A DNA stretch of 64,000 nt from Arthrobotrys musiformis. Its lineage: Eukaryota > Ascomycota > Orbiliomycetes > Orbiliales > Orbiliaceae. The stretch is from NCBI GenBank assembly GCA_036971715.1, contig JAVHJL010000013.1:1240001-1304000 (forward strand), in the 5' to 3' direction. A program made the position numbers and the translations under genes. Each line of letters begins with the position of its first letter. The first letter of the stretch is position 1. Under the pieces are notes generated by a model that saw nothing but the letters and a program-made list of their open reading frames with translations, was not told the DNA's origin and ran no database searches. This document shows, piece after piece, positions 34,612-48,467 of the stretch.

Positions 34612-37600
34612 TCACTTCGACATGAATATTCAAACTCAACGTATCTATGCGTCTTTGGCTCGGAATCTCTCCCTGGCATGCTCGAACGGGTGTCCTTCAA
34701 TTGGTTACTAGAAGGCCTATCTTTTTTCTTTCAGCGCAGCTCTTCCTTTTTTCTTCTTTTCCTTGCCGGCATACCCCGCAATATCCTATCTGATCCCTTG
34801 CCTTTCATATCTGAGCATTTCATAGCGGGCTGTATTCGGATTAGACCACTTGCTACTCCACAGTATATCACATTTTGCATGTAAAGTACTATTGCATATG
34901 CTGATACATGTAGCAATACATGTACATTACATCCTGCAGGTACTTTTTTTCTTTCACTCTCAAACCAAAAGTCAGAAACTACTCCACAAAAATAATCCTC
35001 CATCCAACATCGGAAACCGCAGAGCTTCTGGAGCGCATAAGTACCTTACTTGATGGCGGAAATGGGGGGGGGATTGGCAAAATACGGTAAATTTTGAGCT
35101 TGTGACACGCCAAAGATGGGAAGATAATTCAGGCTAAATAAGATGATAAAACGCAAGTTGAGGAAACGGTCCCTATATTACGCAAGCTTTGCAGCAGAAG
35201 AGGGACAACCTAAGCTATTCTGTATATAAAATTAAGAATTAAGGGGTGTGTGTGGGTGGAGATGTGACGATGCGGTGCCTGACGCTTTGACAGTGGGATT
35301 ATAATATTTGTTCGAGAAGAGAACATGTGGAAATCCTTCTGATGATCTAGGCAATGCGTGATGGTCTGTGTGTCGACGTACTAGTACTATATAATGTAGA
35401 CGGTCCGAAGAGTAACTCAGCTAGTACTAGACTAGCTAGCGCAGTCCCGTGGGAGCGTGTGTTCCTTCAGGTGCAATCTTTCAATCTTCCCTTCCTCATA
35501 TTCGGGCCTGAACGCTTCCTCGCAAGCACGGAGCCTGTAGCCCCCGGACCGGGGGGCCCACTGGGAATGCCCCTGTAAACGCCCAATCTCACTGCAAGAA
35601 AGCAGCGAATAAGCAGCGGCCGGCGGAGATTGAAAAGGCCGGGTAAAAAGGCCGGGTAAACTCTAAACCCACGTTTCTAGCGCTAATTTTCATTGGGTAA
35701 AACACTTTTTTATTTTTCGCACCAATTGAAAAGCAATTTAGCCGGCAGGAGGACGGGTCCGGTCAGCCATATGATGCTGCGGGTGCATGATGATTATGAT
35801 GATGGGATGGTTGGAATGATTTCACCGGTGGTCAATCTTTCTTCTTTTTCCATAACATAATACACTGCACAAAGTTCATACTAGCGAAGAAGGTTCATGG
35901 GGGACGCCACCACTTTTGACCTCCGGCCTCCGCACTGAATAAACCGACTGGCCAATTCAGAATTTAGCTCATAGACTTCGAGGATTTCTTCATTTCCATC
36001 ACACCCTCTTTTTCGACTCCGTATTTCTTTGCGAGTTCTTTTTAGCTGGTGAAAGTGGGGCCACCGAGGTTGCAGATTGGACGCTAGAAGCTAGACGGAA
36101 TATCTCAGGAATCTCTCTCAAGTTGCATAACACGCACACACCAACATCAACAGAAACAAAGACAAGACTTCTTGACATCGTATGCAAGTTGGAAATGGCT
36201 GTGTGCTGTAGGTCTGGTGTGCGCGTGTTTAAGAACAGCCAAATGTCTCGTTCTCATGATTGAGAATTGTTTCTTTGTGTCGTATTTTATCCTATCATTT
36301 TTCGTTCCCTCCCTTCTCTTTTATTCCAAAAAAAAAAAAAAATCTTTTGAACAGAGGCAGTCGCGCGTGGAGGCACAAAATAATAATCTGCCAATATTTC
36401 CGAGCTGCAGGCCGCTGTGAAGGAGCATGCAAATGTACTGCGCAGGCTCACACCTCGTCGTAAAATGGTACTTAGTTGCTTGGTAGCTACCACGGATCAA
36501 ACGACGACCTCCCGACTGGATGCTTCGTATCCCACCCGCAGCATGTAGGAAAGGGAAAAACTTGGTTCCACCTGCATCTACTGCTGCTATTCTCTCTTGG
36601 TTTCTTTCTTTTTTTCCTTTTTAACATTAAACTCCAACAAGCATCAAGCATGTTGTGACGGAATGCACAACCTAACGATACTTTAGTACATCCTTTATTG
36701 GTTGAGGCTTGCCAACATTGGGATGATGGTGAGCATGAGATGCTTCGGATTTTGAGGGTGGTGGTGGCCAGGTGGGTACTTTTACTCCACCGGACACGGC
36801 ATTCTGCGAATTTCGAATGTTCTTTTTTGCTTCGCGACTTAACCGTTTCGATAACTTTGAATATTAATATAATTTGGAATCTCCACTGTCTTTCATTAAA
36901 AATATTTTTCGTAAAGTGGAGACCGGCCGGTCGTCTTGCATGCGTATAGTATGGAGGGAGAAAAAAGTGGGTTTCTTTTCCCCGGAAGAAGCTATTCCAG
37001 TTAGCTCGCAGTAAGCATCGACTTTTACTCAGGCGACTTCTTGCCAGCAGTGACACCCCGTAAAAAATCTTCACAGGCTGAACAGCTAGTCAGCGGTGTT
37101 AAGAAATAATCCTTCGTGGCGAATATCTCGAGCTCTCCCTCCTTTTTTTTGTTTTCAAATCTAAAGGAAGCACTTAGAGTTGTCGCTATCGAAGGATACA
37201 GTTAGAAAACCCCGACCTAAATTAAAGAAGTTCAGGAAAAATTATACGTATGTACACACACGTCCTTGCCTGCATGATGTCTCTGATCGAGTAATCGCAC
37301 GAAATCAAAGACAAAGCCAAAGGTCCTGCGAGTGTGTGTGCAGTGCCCAGCCCACCTGATCACCCTTTGATTGGTGATATCATGCAGGTCGCTTTGTTCT
37401 TTGGGGGTTGTTCTCCGTAAAGAAAGAATTGGGGCCTCGGTTCCCTTTTCGTCGAAGCTTTTTTGGCCGATTGCCCGTTTTGCCAAGTTTCCTTCTCGGG
37501 ACATTTTGTGCAGCCTCCGGGGAAATGTTCCGGGGAGGTGGCATCCCGGGGAGAGACGTCAGTGGTCGGATTAATCCCGGAGAATCCCCAGGTCGTCGCC

Positions 37601-38815
37601 CAGAATAAAACAACACTGTCGCTAGCTAGCTGAAATGCAACAGCTCCAGGGTCGCACTCGTACTCGTAACGAATGAGGATGAGAAAGACAAGAAACCTGC
37701 TTTGAGTCTCCCCGCAATGAAAACTAAAGAAAGCTTCGACGATAAGAAGAAATCGAGAATTCCAGAGCTGCCAATCAGAGTCCGGAGAAGAAAATGAGGG
37801 AAATCCAGAAATCCCACTGCAAAATGACATATCTGATCTTCGCACCGCACGTGCAGGGCGATGGCGTGGGTCTCTGTATTCGCCAATGGAGTGTAGAGGA
37901 TTGGAAGACGGCAAGGGGATAAGCTCCACATGATGACTGTGGAGGGTTGCCTTCCCCGCATAATATATCCCCACCGTTGATCACCGGGATAGTTGGTAGA
38001 CATTGCATTGATGTGTATCGATAAAATAGGCTTAGTGATAATGATAACATAGCACATTGTCTTTGAAGCACCTCCATCAACCCTTAATTTGAGGGGAAGG
38101 ATTAGGATTCCAGAAAAGTGTGCATCGAAAGTAGGCAAATCTAAAACAGTACTGGTTTCGTTTATACAATTCTGTTTTTTTTATAAGAATTTATAATCTA
38201 TGTAACATGTGTTTGTAAAAAACATCATAGGGAAGACAAAAATGTACATTGATGAAATGAAGTATGATGATTTGAGTCAACTCATAAGAGGGCTCAATAG
38301 GGTGGTCTAGATAAGAAAAATTATCACTAGGAAATTAAAGAAAATGGGGGTGCGAAAACAAAAATATTCTACACAGGATATTGTGCAAGAGCTTTTTGAA
38401 AAACCAAAAGATCAACAGACCAAAGAGACACCCGGGAGGACCAGATAAAAGAGGGGTGACAAAAAAGTATGTACAAGAAGAGAAGTGGCCGTGGTAAAAT
38501 ATCATGGTAAATGTAGCTTTGCTTCGGACCCTGCAAAGAACACAAGCAGAAATGTGTAAGGCAAATCAGATACAGAGAAGAAGGACGAGCATCGAGCTGT
38601 GAACCAACATGGTGGATATTTCAAAAATGCAAGGAGGAAAAACAAGTAAAACAGCACAAAAAACAAAATCCAAAGGCGCCCATGAAATAATCGTGAAAAC
38701 ATGACCATATGCAGTGTAAAACCAAAAAAGGAAGAGAGAGAAGACCAACCCGTGGAGTGAAACAAAACGCCGGATGCCCTCTCCTTCGAAGAAGCAGCAG
38801 AAAACAATAAAAATC
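34612..38815. other. Intergenic, no supported gene
   Basis: About 4.2 kb between the 3' ends of clr2 and xlnR. Several 60-200-codon frames exist (e.g. 37074-36487 and 37974-37360, minus) but none shows a family motif. Contains a tandem duplication of AAAAGGCCGGGT near 35634-35658, a GC palindrome (CCCCCGG-A-CCGGGGG) near 35550-35567, and AT-rich xlnR 3' sequence from about 38150. Confidence 0.5.
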
Positions 38816-41800
38816 TCAGAGTGCCAAACCATGCCCATCCCCACACCATCGGTAAAGCATAAGGACTTCTCTGCGTCTTTGCTTCTGTTCTTCCATGTCT
38901 TCGGGTAAGCATCTGCCCCGGACTTGGGCTAGAGCAGATCGCATGACCTTACGGAAGTTTCGTTGGTATTCCGTGTTCAGGGTAACCACACACACCTCGT
39001 GGGCCCTAACGATAGTTTCGCAAGCGCCAACAACAGCTTGCGACGCCTCCCCTTGGAGTTTGTCTGCGATAAGGAGAAGAAGGAAACTGCCTTGGAGTAG
39101 ATAGATGCCGAAAAAGTATGGCATAAAACTCAAGTCAGGGTCGTATTTAAGAATGTTCCCTATCGCTTCTGCAGCAGACACTGCGTGAGCGGTAGCAGAG
39201 ATAAACCCAGGTGATGAGATCCAAAGGTCGTTGTCGTCAAGCATGCTGATTGGGTCCCATTTGCCAGACAGAAGAATATGAAGAACGTGGAGTACATGTG
39301 TTCCATATGCTAAAGCAATTTTCTTCTGCATTTGGTCTCCATAAAGAGGGGAAGAAGACTTATCAGTCACAGGAGCTGCTGGAGGGGCAATGGCAGGATC
39401 CGTTAATGTGTCGCCATTGCTAACCTGCAGGCGAGCCTCAGTGTTTTCAGGGAGTGCTTCAGTCGCTTGCTGCTGCCCATTCATATTGACAGCTTCGTCG
39501 CGTGGCTTTTCTTGATCGGTGTCAAGCCGATTATGCTCCCAGTCTGATAGGCTTCGTTCGTACATATCGAGTTGGCTTTGGATTTCTGCGACTTGATCCT
39601 CCCAGTCTGCCCCAGAACCACCGAAACCTTGTCCAAGCCTCGGGTGGTTCCTTGCGTGATGAAGATCTACGATTTCTCCTAGGATAGTCATCAGAGGGAG
39701 GAAGAAACCGAAGAGGCTTGGTCCTGTGACCTGGATTGTTGGCCCCGCGCATCGATTTGCCTGCTGAGGATTTGATGAGATCGATGGTGGAGGTGAAGGG
39801 TTAGAGGCATAAATGTTAGGTACCTGATTCAAGGAGTGGAACGGGTCTGCGAGGTCTTGTCCATTACTGTTCTCATGGGACCCGTAGAAATCCCCGTTCT
39901 GCCATTTCGTATCATCCATTGGCTGCAGCAAATCAACACACTCGATATCCCGGAGAGCCAATGGTCGGTTGTAGCATAAGGCAAGGTGCCTATCGACAAT
40001 GTACAATAGCCACCAAATCCTGCGCCTCTCTTCTTTTTCTTCTTCGCCCATTGTTGACCGTGTATTGGGCACAACCCCTTCCTCCTGCTCTAATTCTGGT
40101 TGGTCACTAACTTCCCTGTTTAACCTGAGCTCCCGAGCTAGAGCCCATGCCGCGTTCCACCACCGTAAAGATGCACCTTTAAACTCCGAGGCAGAAATAA
40201 CAGTTGCTAAATGTATATATGTAAGAATATCGTCAACAGTCCCAGCAGCTCCAACAACACCTTCTCTACCTGTTGGACCTGGTGACGCTAGGCCCCCAAG
40301 CCCCATTCCCGCGTTTTCGTTCTCATGCGATGAGTGGGAGGAGCCGACCGCCACTGAACCCAGGGGAATATGGACCAACGGTCTCAGAAAACCAATGCAC
40401 ATCTCCAGCAGTTTCTGGCAGATCCGGCCCCGAGCACTGGGAGAAACCGTAAGGGCTGGAGCATCCGAAGTCTGAGCCGCAATCCAGAGCATCGATGCCA
40501 GGAGTGCCGGCGTAGTCAATCGAGGATGTGTCGGATGCAGAACTGACTTCTTCCGCAAGACGTGGCATAGAACATACGGAGACGCCGGCTGGAAGAATGA
40601 GAGAATCGGATTCAGGAAGAAGAGATCTAGAAGTTCGCAAGCAAGATGTGTTGGAATTATTTGTTGCAAGTGGGGGAGAATAGGCAAAAGGACGGGGTAC
40701 CTCAGATGATTTGGATTCGAGTGCATTGGAGTAGGTGGCGATGGCAATGAGAGCCAGCCAGGGGACTGATTGTCCGGAGATTGGCCCAGAAGACCCGCCA
40801 GTGGTGAGATGCCTGCACTCGATAGACTCAAACCACCTTGAGGCCCGGCTTGATGTTGAGGAGAGATCATCATGAAGTCATGGCCGTAGTTTTGGTTGGA
40901 CATCGGCTGGGCAGCATGAGTCTGGAGTTGAGGGTGCGGGAGCATTCTGGCGCCACTCATCAGGCCGTTCTGTTGAGGCTGGTATTGAGGCATCCTCCCA
41001 TATGGCACCTGCGCAAATGATGAATCGCTGATCTGGGCCATATGGGTAGGCGAGTCTGGTGTGGGCAGGTGGTGGTGATGTTGAGATGGCAGTCTATGGT
41101 GGTGATGTTGCTGTTGCATTTGGCTTGGAGAGAAGTCGCTTTGGTCACTGGAAGCTGTGTGTGTAGAGCCAACAGACGACCTATTAGGTCTTGGGAATCC
41201 CAAGTCTGGGCGAGGTGGTGGTGGTAGCTCAGAGAAAGACTCTCTTGATGCAGATGTGGGCATCATAGCAACTGGAGTTTGTGACTCTCCGTTCTCTTCA
41301 ACAGACCCACCAGTGGTAGGTGTCGAGGTGGCAGCGGCGGCCGCAGCTGCAGCTGCAGCATTTTGAAGGTCTTTTCTCGATGCCTTGCCTCGCTTCTTAC
41401 GTTCTCGATTGTATTTGCAGTCAAGGTTGAAGTCTACAGAAACACCCGACTCACCGGTTAAAACCAACGTTCTTACTTTTTTTCAATTTGAACACGATTT
41501 GCCGCTCGGGTTCGGTCGGTTTGGAGACCCAAGAGGGAAAAAAAATTGTAAACTCACCGAGACAATGCTGGCATGGCATTTTACCATCGCATCTTGTTCT
41601 TAGTTGATTGCATTGATCGCAAGCTCTGCTAATTCTGCGACGGATTGGACCTGTTGTCGGCGAACCGCCACCAAGATGGCCCAGGGGCTGGAGCCCTCCG
41701 GGGCTTGGGGAGCCGTAAGGGTGATGTCGCTTATTCATCATTGACTTTGGGTGATGGGAAAACGAGTACGACGAAAGTCCGTTCGACGACAAAGACTCTA

Positions 41801-41873
41801 TGGTGGACGTATGACCGTTCAATAACGTCGGAGCACCAATGTAGCTATGGTGAGGTATGCCTGTGGAGAGCAT
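38816..41873 (-). CDS. xlnR: Xylanolytic/cellulolytic activator XlnR (Xyr1)-like
   Basis: Two exons, 41873-41558 and 41433-38816, giving 977 residues, close to known XlnR/Xyr1 proteins. The intron splits the zinc cluster, as phase and motif require. This nuclear Zn2Cys6 factor activates xylanase, cellulase and pentose-catabolic genes. The binuclear cluster uses C85, C88, C95, C101, C104 and C111, inside RRRISRACDQCNQLRTRC, followed by the diagnostic NRERKKRGKASRKDL. A poly-Ala run (about 131-141) and long His/Gln/Pro-rich linkers follow. The fungal-specific regulatory region includes LRYPVLLPILPHLQQIIPTHL, ALLASMLWIAAQTSDAP, RRRIWWLLYIVDRHLALCYN and GTHVLHVLHILLSGKWDPIS. The end, RNFRKVMRSALAQVRGR ... 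LYRWCGDGHGLAL, is the XlnR signature. The first ATG in the open frame was used. Three CreA-type sites lie about 1 kb upstream. Confidence 0.95.
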
Positions 41874-42757
41874 CTTCAAAAGGAAGGGCGGAAAAAAGAG
41901 GGCGCTTTAGTTTTTGAATTTACCCAGGCCTTATATAATAAAGCAGGATGGGGATGTTAGTTAGGCGGCGGGCCCACGTCCGGTCCTGTTGCTTGTTTGA
42001 CCTGGTGCCCCGAACCCCAAAGCGAATTGTGGGGAAAAGCCTAAGCAAGATGGGTCGGGATCAAGTGCGAGAGCGCAGCACAACAGCACCGTATCGAAAC
42101 ACGCTAATCAAAAAAAACCAGCTTTTTCGGCTTTCGACTTGGTAAGACAGACTAGAAATTTCATGCGACTTTGCTGGATGTTAGCAGGCTGGGAAGGTTG
42201 TACCAAACTGTCGGTCGAATCCCCAATACGAAGTATATATAAATGAACGGTGGGGTGTGTGAATGAAGGGTTGTTGGCCAGGTCGGAGTGTGGTATTTTA
42301 GCGCAGTGATGGACAGGCTTGCGTATAAGTCTTCTCAAACGAGATATCGATGATATGTGCCCCAGACCATGTGCCTGTTCGTATAGAGATGTGCTTGTAT
42401 ATATATACCTAGGTTGTATGTACCTGGGTATATGTACTGCATATATATATATGGGATTGAGGAAGGCAAAAAAATAAAATAACAAAGCAAAATAAAAGCA
42501 ATGTGAAGAAGGGGAAAGGAAGGGACGGAAGGGAATTTCAAGGGCAGGATATGTTTCTTTTGTGAGCCAGAGACCACCACAATCAAGTGCAAGCGCAAGT
42601 GCAAGCCCCAAGAAAAACAGATGAAATGAAAGAATCACCGACTGGATGATATGGACGAGACAAGGGCAGAGGAAGGCAAGGCAAGCTAATTTGATCGAAC
42701 TTACCAGTTCCTTTCTGCTGCAGCAGCAATTGCAACTTGACTACCGTCTGAATGTCG

Positions 42758-42777
42758 AAAAAAAAAAAAAAAAAAAA
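42758..42777. repeat. Poly(A) tract, 20 nt
   Basis: Twenty consecutive A residues on the plus strand (poly(T) on the xlnR strand), about 0.9 kb upstream of the xlnR start codon. It may keep nucleosomes off the promoter. Confidence 0.95.
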
Positions 42778-42851
42778 GTCTGATCGGTCCTGTACATATG
42801 AAGAAACACCCTGGTCAGAGGGACTGGCTGTTATTTGTGCGTTGACTTGGC

Positions 42852-42879
42852 CTGGGGTGCTGGCCTGGGGTCGCTGGGG
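42852..42879. promoter_or_regulatory. Cluster of three CreA-type sites (CTGGGG)
   Basis: CTGGGG occurs at 42852-42857, 42865-42870 and 42874-42879, 979-1006 bp upstream of the xlnR start codon. CTGGGG fits the SYGGRG consensus of the carbon-catabolite repressor CreA/Cre1, which represses xlnR/xyr1 in Aspergillus and Trichoderma and binds best to closely spaced sites. The matches are seen; occupancy is inferred. Confidence 0.4.
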
Positions 42880-45800
42880 GTGAAGGTGAAGGGTGGATCC
42901 ACCATGCAGAAACTCACGCTAGGTCTTTTCCTGCCGGGCCACACTTTTGCCAGCCAGGCCCTGTAATGCGTATGTAAAAAACTATCGTTCGAAGAAGCAA
43001 AGACGGGGAAGAAAAAAAACGAAGAAAGTCTCGTCCTATATTACAGTTGACTATGAAGTGGGTCTGACTGCAAAATGTCACTCTTCTGTGGGCCGGCTTC
43101 TCCAGACAAAGTTGGTGTGCTGCGCTAATACAGAGAGACTCTGATATGTGTGGTATCCCTTGTGACCCCGCCTCAACAGAAGCAGCAAAAACCGGCCGGG
43201 TTCCTTTCTGGAGAGGCTGGATTGCCCGATGAAAGTGTTGATCAGGCAGGGCAGGAATTAATGCGAGGTCCGAGAGATCTTGCAATTGACGCCTCCCTGG
43301 TGGTCTGCGCAGGAGCGAGCGGCTTGCAGGAGGGGAAGGCGAAGCTAGGTTCAAGCTTTGGTTTCTGTCGCAGGTTAGTTAGCCGGTGTCCTGATCACAG
43401 AATCGTCATACGTTTCCTCTTGTAACTGTTTCGAGCCTCACAATAAATTTAGAAAGAGGGAGTCAGAGAAGAGGGGGAATAGATGAGGTCTTTTTTTTTG
43501 CTCTTGTCTTTGATATCATGATTCTGATACCAAAATGGTCAGTTCTCAGGAAAGAGAAACATTAGTAGTGGATTCGATGTGGACGAAGATAGCGTCAACA
43601 CACTTTCGTATCGGAATCAAATTGTGTGCAGAGGTCTCAAAGGGTTCCCTCGAGTCCTCCCGCTCACCCACATCCAAAGGGTCAGGGTCCTTTGGTCTGA
43701 TTCTCAATGGCCTGAGATGTATTCGCAATCGTTATTTTTTCCGAAGGCCTGCCCTCTTTTTTTTATTTTTTTAATTTTTCTTCTTGAGTTCAGGTTTGGG
43801 GATCGGACTTCAATGTGAGACTTCAAAATGGAGAATGATGTTGTATTTTGCAAAAACAGAACAGCAACAGTGTTGAAGTCAGTCGAGCCCACAGACGGCA
43901 TTCGATGAACCCCAGTAAATCCCGATCTTTATTGTCCGAGGAAATGAACAAGATCCGGAACATTTTGAGGCGTCATAGCGGAACCCAAGCCTTCAGGACT
44001 GAATTACAAATGCTTCCTGGAAAACACTATAGTAGGGAAAACATGCTAACTAAAGCCTCTCCGTGGCTTACAGTTTGCAACTTACATTTGCTTGGTAAAA
44101 TCTGCAACTGATTCGAAAATGATTTCGGGTCTTGGTTTAGAGTCGATTAGGATTTCGATTTGGAATGGTTGCTTAAGTTTTCAGTAATTATGTTGTGTTC
44201 CGATAGTATGGGAGGCTAGTGTATGCCCTGCTTTCAATTCTTAGTCCTCTTCCTCCAAGATTCAGGAAAGATAAGATTGTTGGGATTGGCCATGGAACAC
44301 AGGGAAGGGTCTTTCCCGACATACTTATGGAATCCTGGTAGTGGATATATCAACGTGAGGATCAAAATTTTCGAAGCCTCGAATCGAGTGATGGTATCTT
44401 GAACACTAGTTCCTCTACCAGCGACAGACTACCGGGAGAAACAGACCAAGTTGCCGACAGATTAATGTACCGTCGAACTCAGTAATGCGGTCAGAGCTGA
44501 TACCAGGGTTCGTTTCATCGATCTCTTCAAGGGGATGGTGTCTAAATGGAGGCTTTCTTTCAAAAGAAAATGTTGTGGCGGGATCTAATATACAGACGTA
44601 GTATAGAATTCTATATTCTACAAGGTTATTATTTCTCTTCGAGCATTCGACAGGGCCAAGTGGATATTGGCAATTTGTCGACTAGGACTCTGGCATGGTG
44701 CCTGTACTTTACTGATATGGTGAGCGGAGAGCTAGAGCAGTCTCCACAGACGGATAGCACCGTTCATGCATGTTGTTCACCGAAGAATAGTTGATCCGAA
44801 GCACGCTGGTATCTGTCGAGATCTACTCCAGGTACATACCACCATGCCGCAAAAATTACCTGGCCGCAAGCCGAAAGCCTACGGACTGTACCTATGGCTA
44901 TGCATTGTATTTTTAGTTTACCTAATTTTTCCTTTATTGTTATCAACTAGGAACACCATGTTTGGGGGTATCCGAACATAATTGAACCGTCGACTGTACA
45001 TGATTGGATTCCTTGCATCTTAAAATTGGATGAATTCAGATGGTGCCCTGGTAAATGATCCCATTAACTTCGGATTCTGCACGCCTACTTGGGTCTCTCT
45101 TGAAGATTTTCGGAAGGATTTGTGCTCGCTAGTCAAAATATGCCTGTATCTACTCGACTCTCCGGGCTTTGACCACATAGTGGCACCATGAGCCCTTTTT
45201 TTTGTTTCTTCTGCCCGTTGGTCAATATTTGACCAGGTGTTCATTATTTGGCAGAGGCTTATGATTAAACCTGGCACCCTGATAGGTGGTCCAGCGGGGT
45301 ACCTGGCGGTTCATTGGCATGGAAGTTGATGTTAGTATGCGTGGTCATGTAAGGTCAAACTGGGGAAAAGTTGGGGAAACATCTGGAGAAAAAGGAACCA
45401 TGCAAAGAGATATTGAGATCCACAGAAACCCATAATCACTAGCGCAAGCCGATGCTGCGCACACGAAGTTAAGACTGTTTCGTCTTTCTTATTCTCAATC
45501 TTATTGGGCCACCACGGGAAGAGCGTCAGATAAAAGCCTTATGGATGTTTCTTCTGAAGCTGTTCCAGAAAGGTTCTTCCGGCCCACATATCTGCACCAC
45601 AAGGTAGGGTGGGAACACTCCCTGCATGATCAAATTTCGGTTGAGGCAAATACCAAACAGATAAAATGCAAATGGCTATCTACTCCGGGTCGGGTCGTGC
45701 AACCTCTGAGATCTCACATTTCTCGTTGTGGTTTGGTTGCGCTGCGACTGCAATATTTCGTGGTCTTCGCGTTTTAGAGCCATGTGCATCTGCATGCGGC

Positions 45801-48467
45801 ACCAGAGATGCAGAGTTCGCTGCACCTCCAGCAAATTTCTTTGTGCCGAAGCGCTCAACCCCAAAGAGAAGGGAAGAAAAAACAAAATTTATTGAACCCA
45901 ATAAGATGCCACAGGGCATGTGAAGCGCACCAACCCCCATGAAATTTCATCCTGAGCAGAAGGATGGGTGCTAATCTAGTGAGTGTCTTGGCCGTCACTA
46001 ATGACGATACTTTCGACTTGCCATCTTCCCAGATGAGGAACGGTTTACGAGGCACACTTTTATAGGTAAGCTAGCTATAGCTCGAGTTACTCACAGGCAT
46101 GTACCTTTAAGATTCGGTAGAACGCTCCGTTTTGTCGCCCAAACCTCCTACGCATATGTATGATCTAAATTAGACACGAGTATGACGATTAGCACCGCGA
46201 TGTAGTGTGATCGGTACGTATGAGAATCTGATCTTGATATCTGAGCGTTGTCACAACCGTGCAATTATAAATGCCCTGCGCCTGTACGAAACACTTATAT
46301 GTGGGTGCATTGTTTCTTTGTTTCCATTTTAATGGCCCTATCGGAAGCAGAGAAAGCCCCGGTCAGATAAGACATGCGAAGAACCAAGCTTGTTGGACGA
46401 AATCACAGAAGGCTTGAGCTTCGTTCTCGTTTTCCGTTGCATGCATAGAAGCATTCGTTGGCAGGGATAGGCCCGTAAGTCGGCCGTTCGAACAGGGGCT
46501 GGGAAACCTTCGTCAATCCTACCCCAAGTCAGCACTGCAACCCGCTCAAAGAGGGGTCGTGGTTGACAAGGGGCTGCACCTTTGTGCATAAAGAATGTCG
46601 CGCGGTGAAATTGAAAGGAATGCGGGAAACATGAGATCAGATTTTATCCGCTTGTGCTTCGAATCGAGCAATTTTCTCCATAGATATTGATCACATGGTT
46701 CTAACGGCTCAAAACTCCAGCTAAAGTAATGGACCTAGAGCTCTAGCAACTAGAGGCGCACCCTCGGGTACAGCTATACTTTCATCGGTGGAATTTAAAA
46801 CGAGTCGAGTCTGGGGGGACAGGGTTTCCGATGATCAAAATTCCGCCTTAGTTGCACAGACCTTTCCCAGACACTAAGCGTAAGGTCTAGGACATCACGA
46901 GTGTGTACGTATGGAGGAAAAACAAAAAAAGGAATAGGGTCCAAAAAGGGACTCTAACGAATAATTCATCGAGTGCATTCCCAAAGGTATGGCTTGTGGA
47001 GGCGACGTCGTGGTGGTTGTGGTGGTGGTCAAGTGCGGGACTGCGTATAGAGTCAATGGGCTCCCCATTTCGAGTCTAATTGAGACTCGTTCGCTCTCGA
47101 GCACGGCCCTACTGTGTACGCTTAGTTTTGTAACAGTCCCAGTCTGGGCTTCCACGAATAGAAAGGTATACGAGGCGTTCCTTCGAATTGACCTGCGAAA
47201 ACATTCTTCAACTTTTCTAGAAAGTGGACCGGAACTGTTCACGTGGACCCACAGTCGAATCCCCACCCCCAAGCATCGTATCACATATTAATATTAATGG
47301 ACTTTGTATTGTCAAGCGCTTCGATAACTAAATTTCGTCATGGTGAGGATAGCAATGCAGTGAGTTCATCCGGAGCCACTAAAATCTATCTCGTAATAGC
47401 TTCCGGGTAGATTGAGGCTTCTGCGCCGCCTTCTGGAAGTTTTCCAGAAGAGCGTGGAGAAGCGGGAGTAAGGCCCGGGCGCTCCACCTCCAACCTCCAG
47501 TTCTGTGTCACTTCAATGTCTTCTGATGCCCTGGGGTATCATCCAAATGTTGGATGTCTGAAGGATGGCGCCACACTCGCGAACGATTGACTGTGTTAGA
47601 AGCTTCGATGCATATTCCAGAATCCGGATGGAAATGAACAGGAACAACGTTTTCCCTAGTCATCCCACAAGATGTTCTTGTTGAAGGGTCAGTGCGCAGA
47701 TACGGCAAAGAATTGTGTGAACTCTGTCCAGCCTTCTCCTCGCTTGCCAGACAATTCTGATTCCGTTTGCGCCGTTTGTATCCCTTCAATTTCCGAGTAG
47801 CTGCTAAGTAATGTATATGCGACACGGGCCTTATATGCTCACCGCGAGCCGGTGTGCTCTACGTGCTCACACCGCCCAATACACAGAGATACCGAGGAAG
47901 GAATACTCACTTTCTTTTGTTATCTACTATGTGTTTTTATTTTAGTTTATTTTATCTTACTTTTAAAATTTACTCCTGTTAAACTTTTGCAAGAAAAAAG
48001 AGGAATCGCGGACTTAACACTTGTTTGTAGATTTTTGGAGTTGATGTAAAAGTAACTGGGCTTCTTTTTTTTGTTTTGTTTTGACTACCCGTGGTGGCCG
48101 GCGCTGCGTGCATGGTGACCTGAGAAATCAAGATTACAGAACAATAATGATATGATGCCGACCTACGAAACACCTCGGACGGAACATAATGATAATGCGC
48201 CTATGTCGGACACGGCTGGAATACGAACGAGCATGCGTTTTTCACAGAAATAATACGGACTTGCGTACTAAGAACTCTCAATTTTCGTATGCGATATTTT
48301 TCTGTAATTGTTTTCCTTTCGAAATTGCGGGTGGGTGTCATGCCATGAATTGCAAATCGGAGTTGACAGACTACGTATCTCACCCTCCTGCACGGCTTGA
48401 ATAGCTGTTGGCTGCGCCGAAAAGCCGGCGCGGCCACACCTAGCTGCTAGCTGCAAGCCGACGATAG

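Noticed and set aside
35634..35658. Tandem duplication AAAAGGCCGGGT x2
   Set aside because: Only two copies in intergenic DNA; no link to a gene or element.
36487..37974. Minus-strand frames of 195 and 204 codons
   Set aside because: Composition is Ser/Arg/Cys-rich and irregular, with overlapping frames on the other strand and no motif.
38502..38912. Hydrophobic Phe/Leu-rich frame overlapping the end of xlnR
   Set aside because: Arises from A-rich 3' untranslated sequence read in the T-rich direction; the xlnR frame itself is certain.
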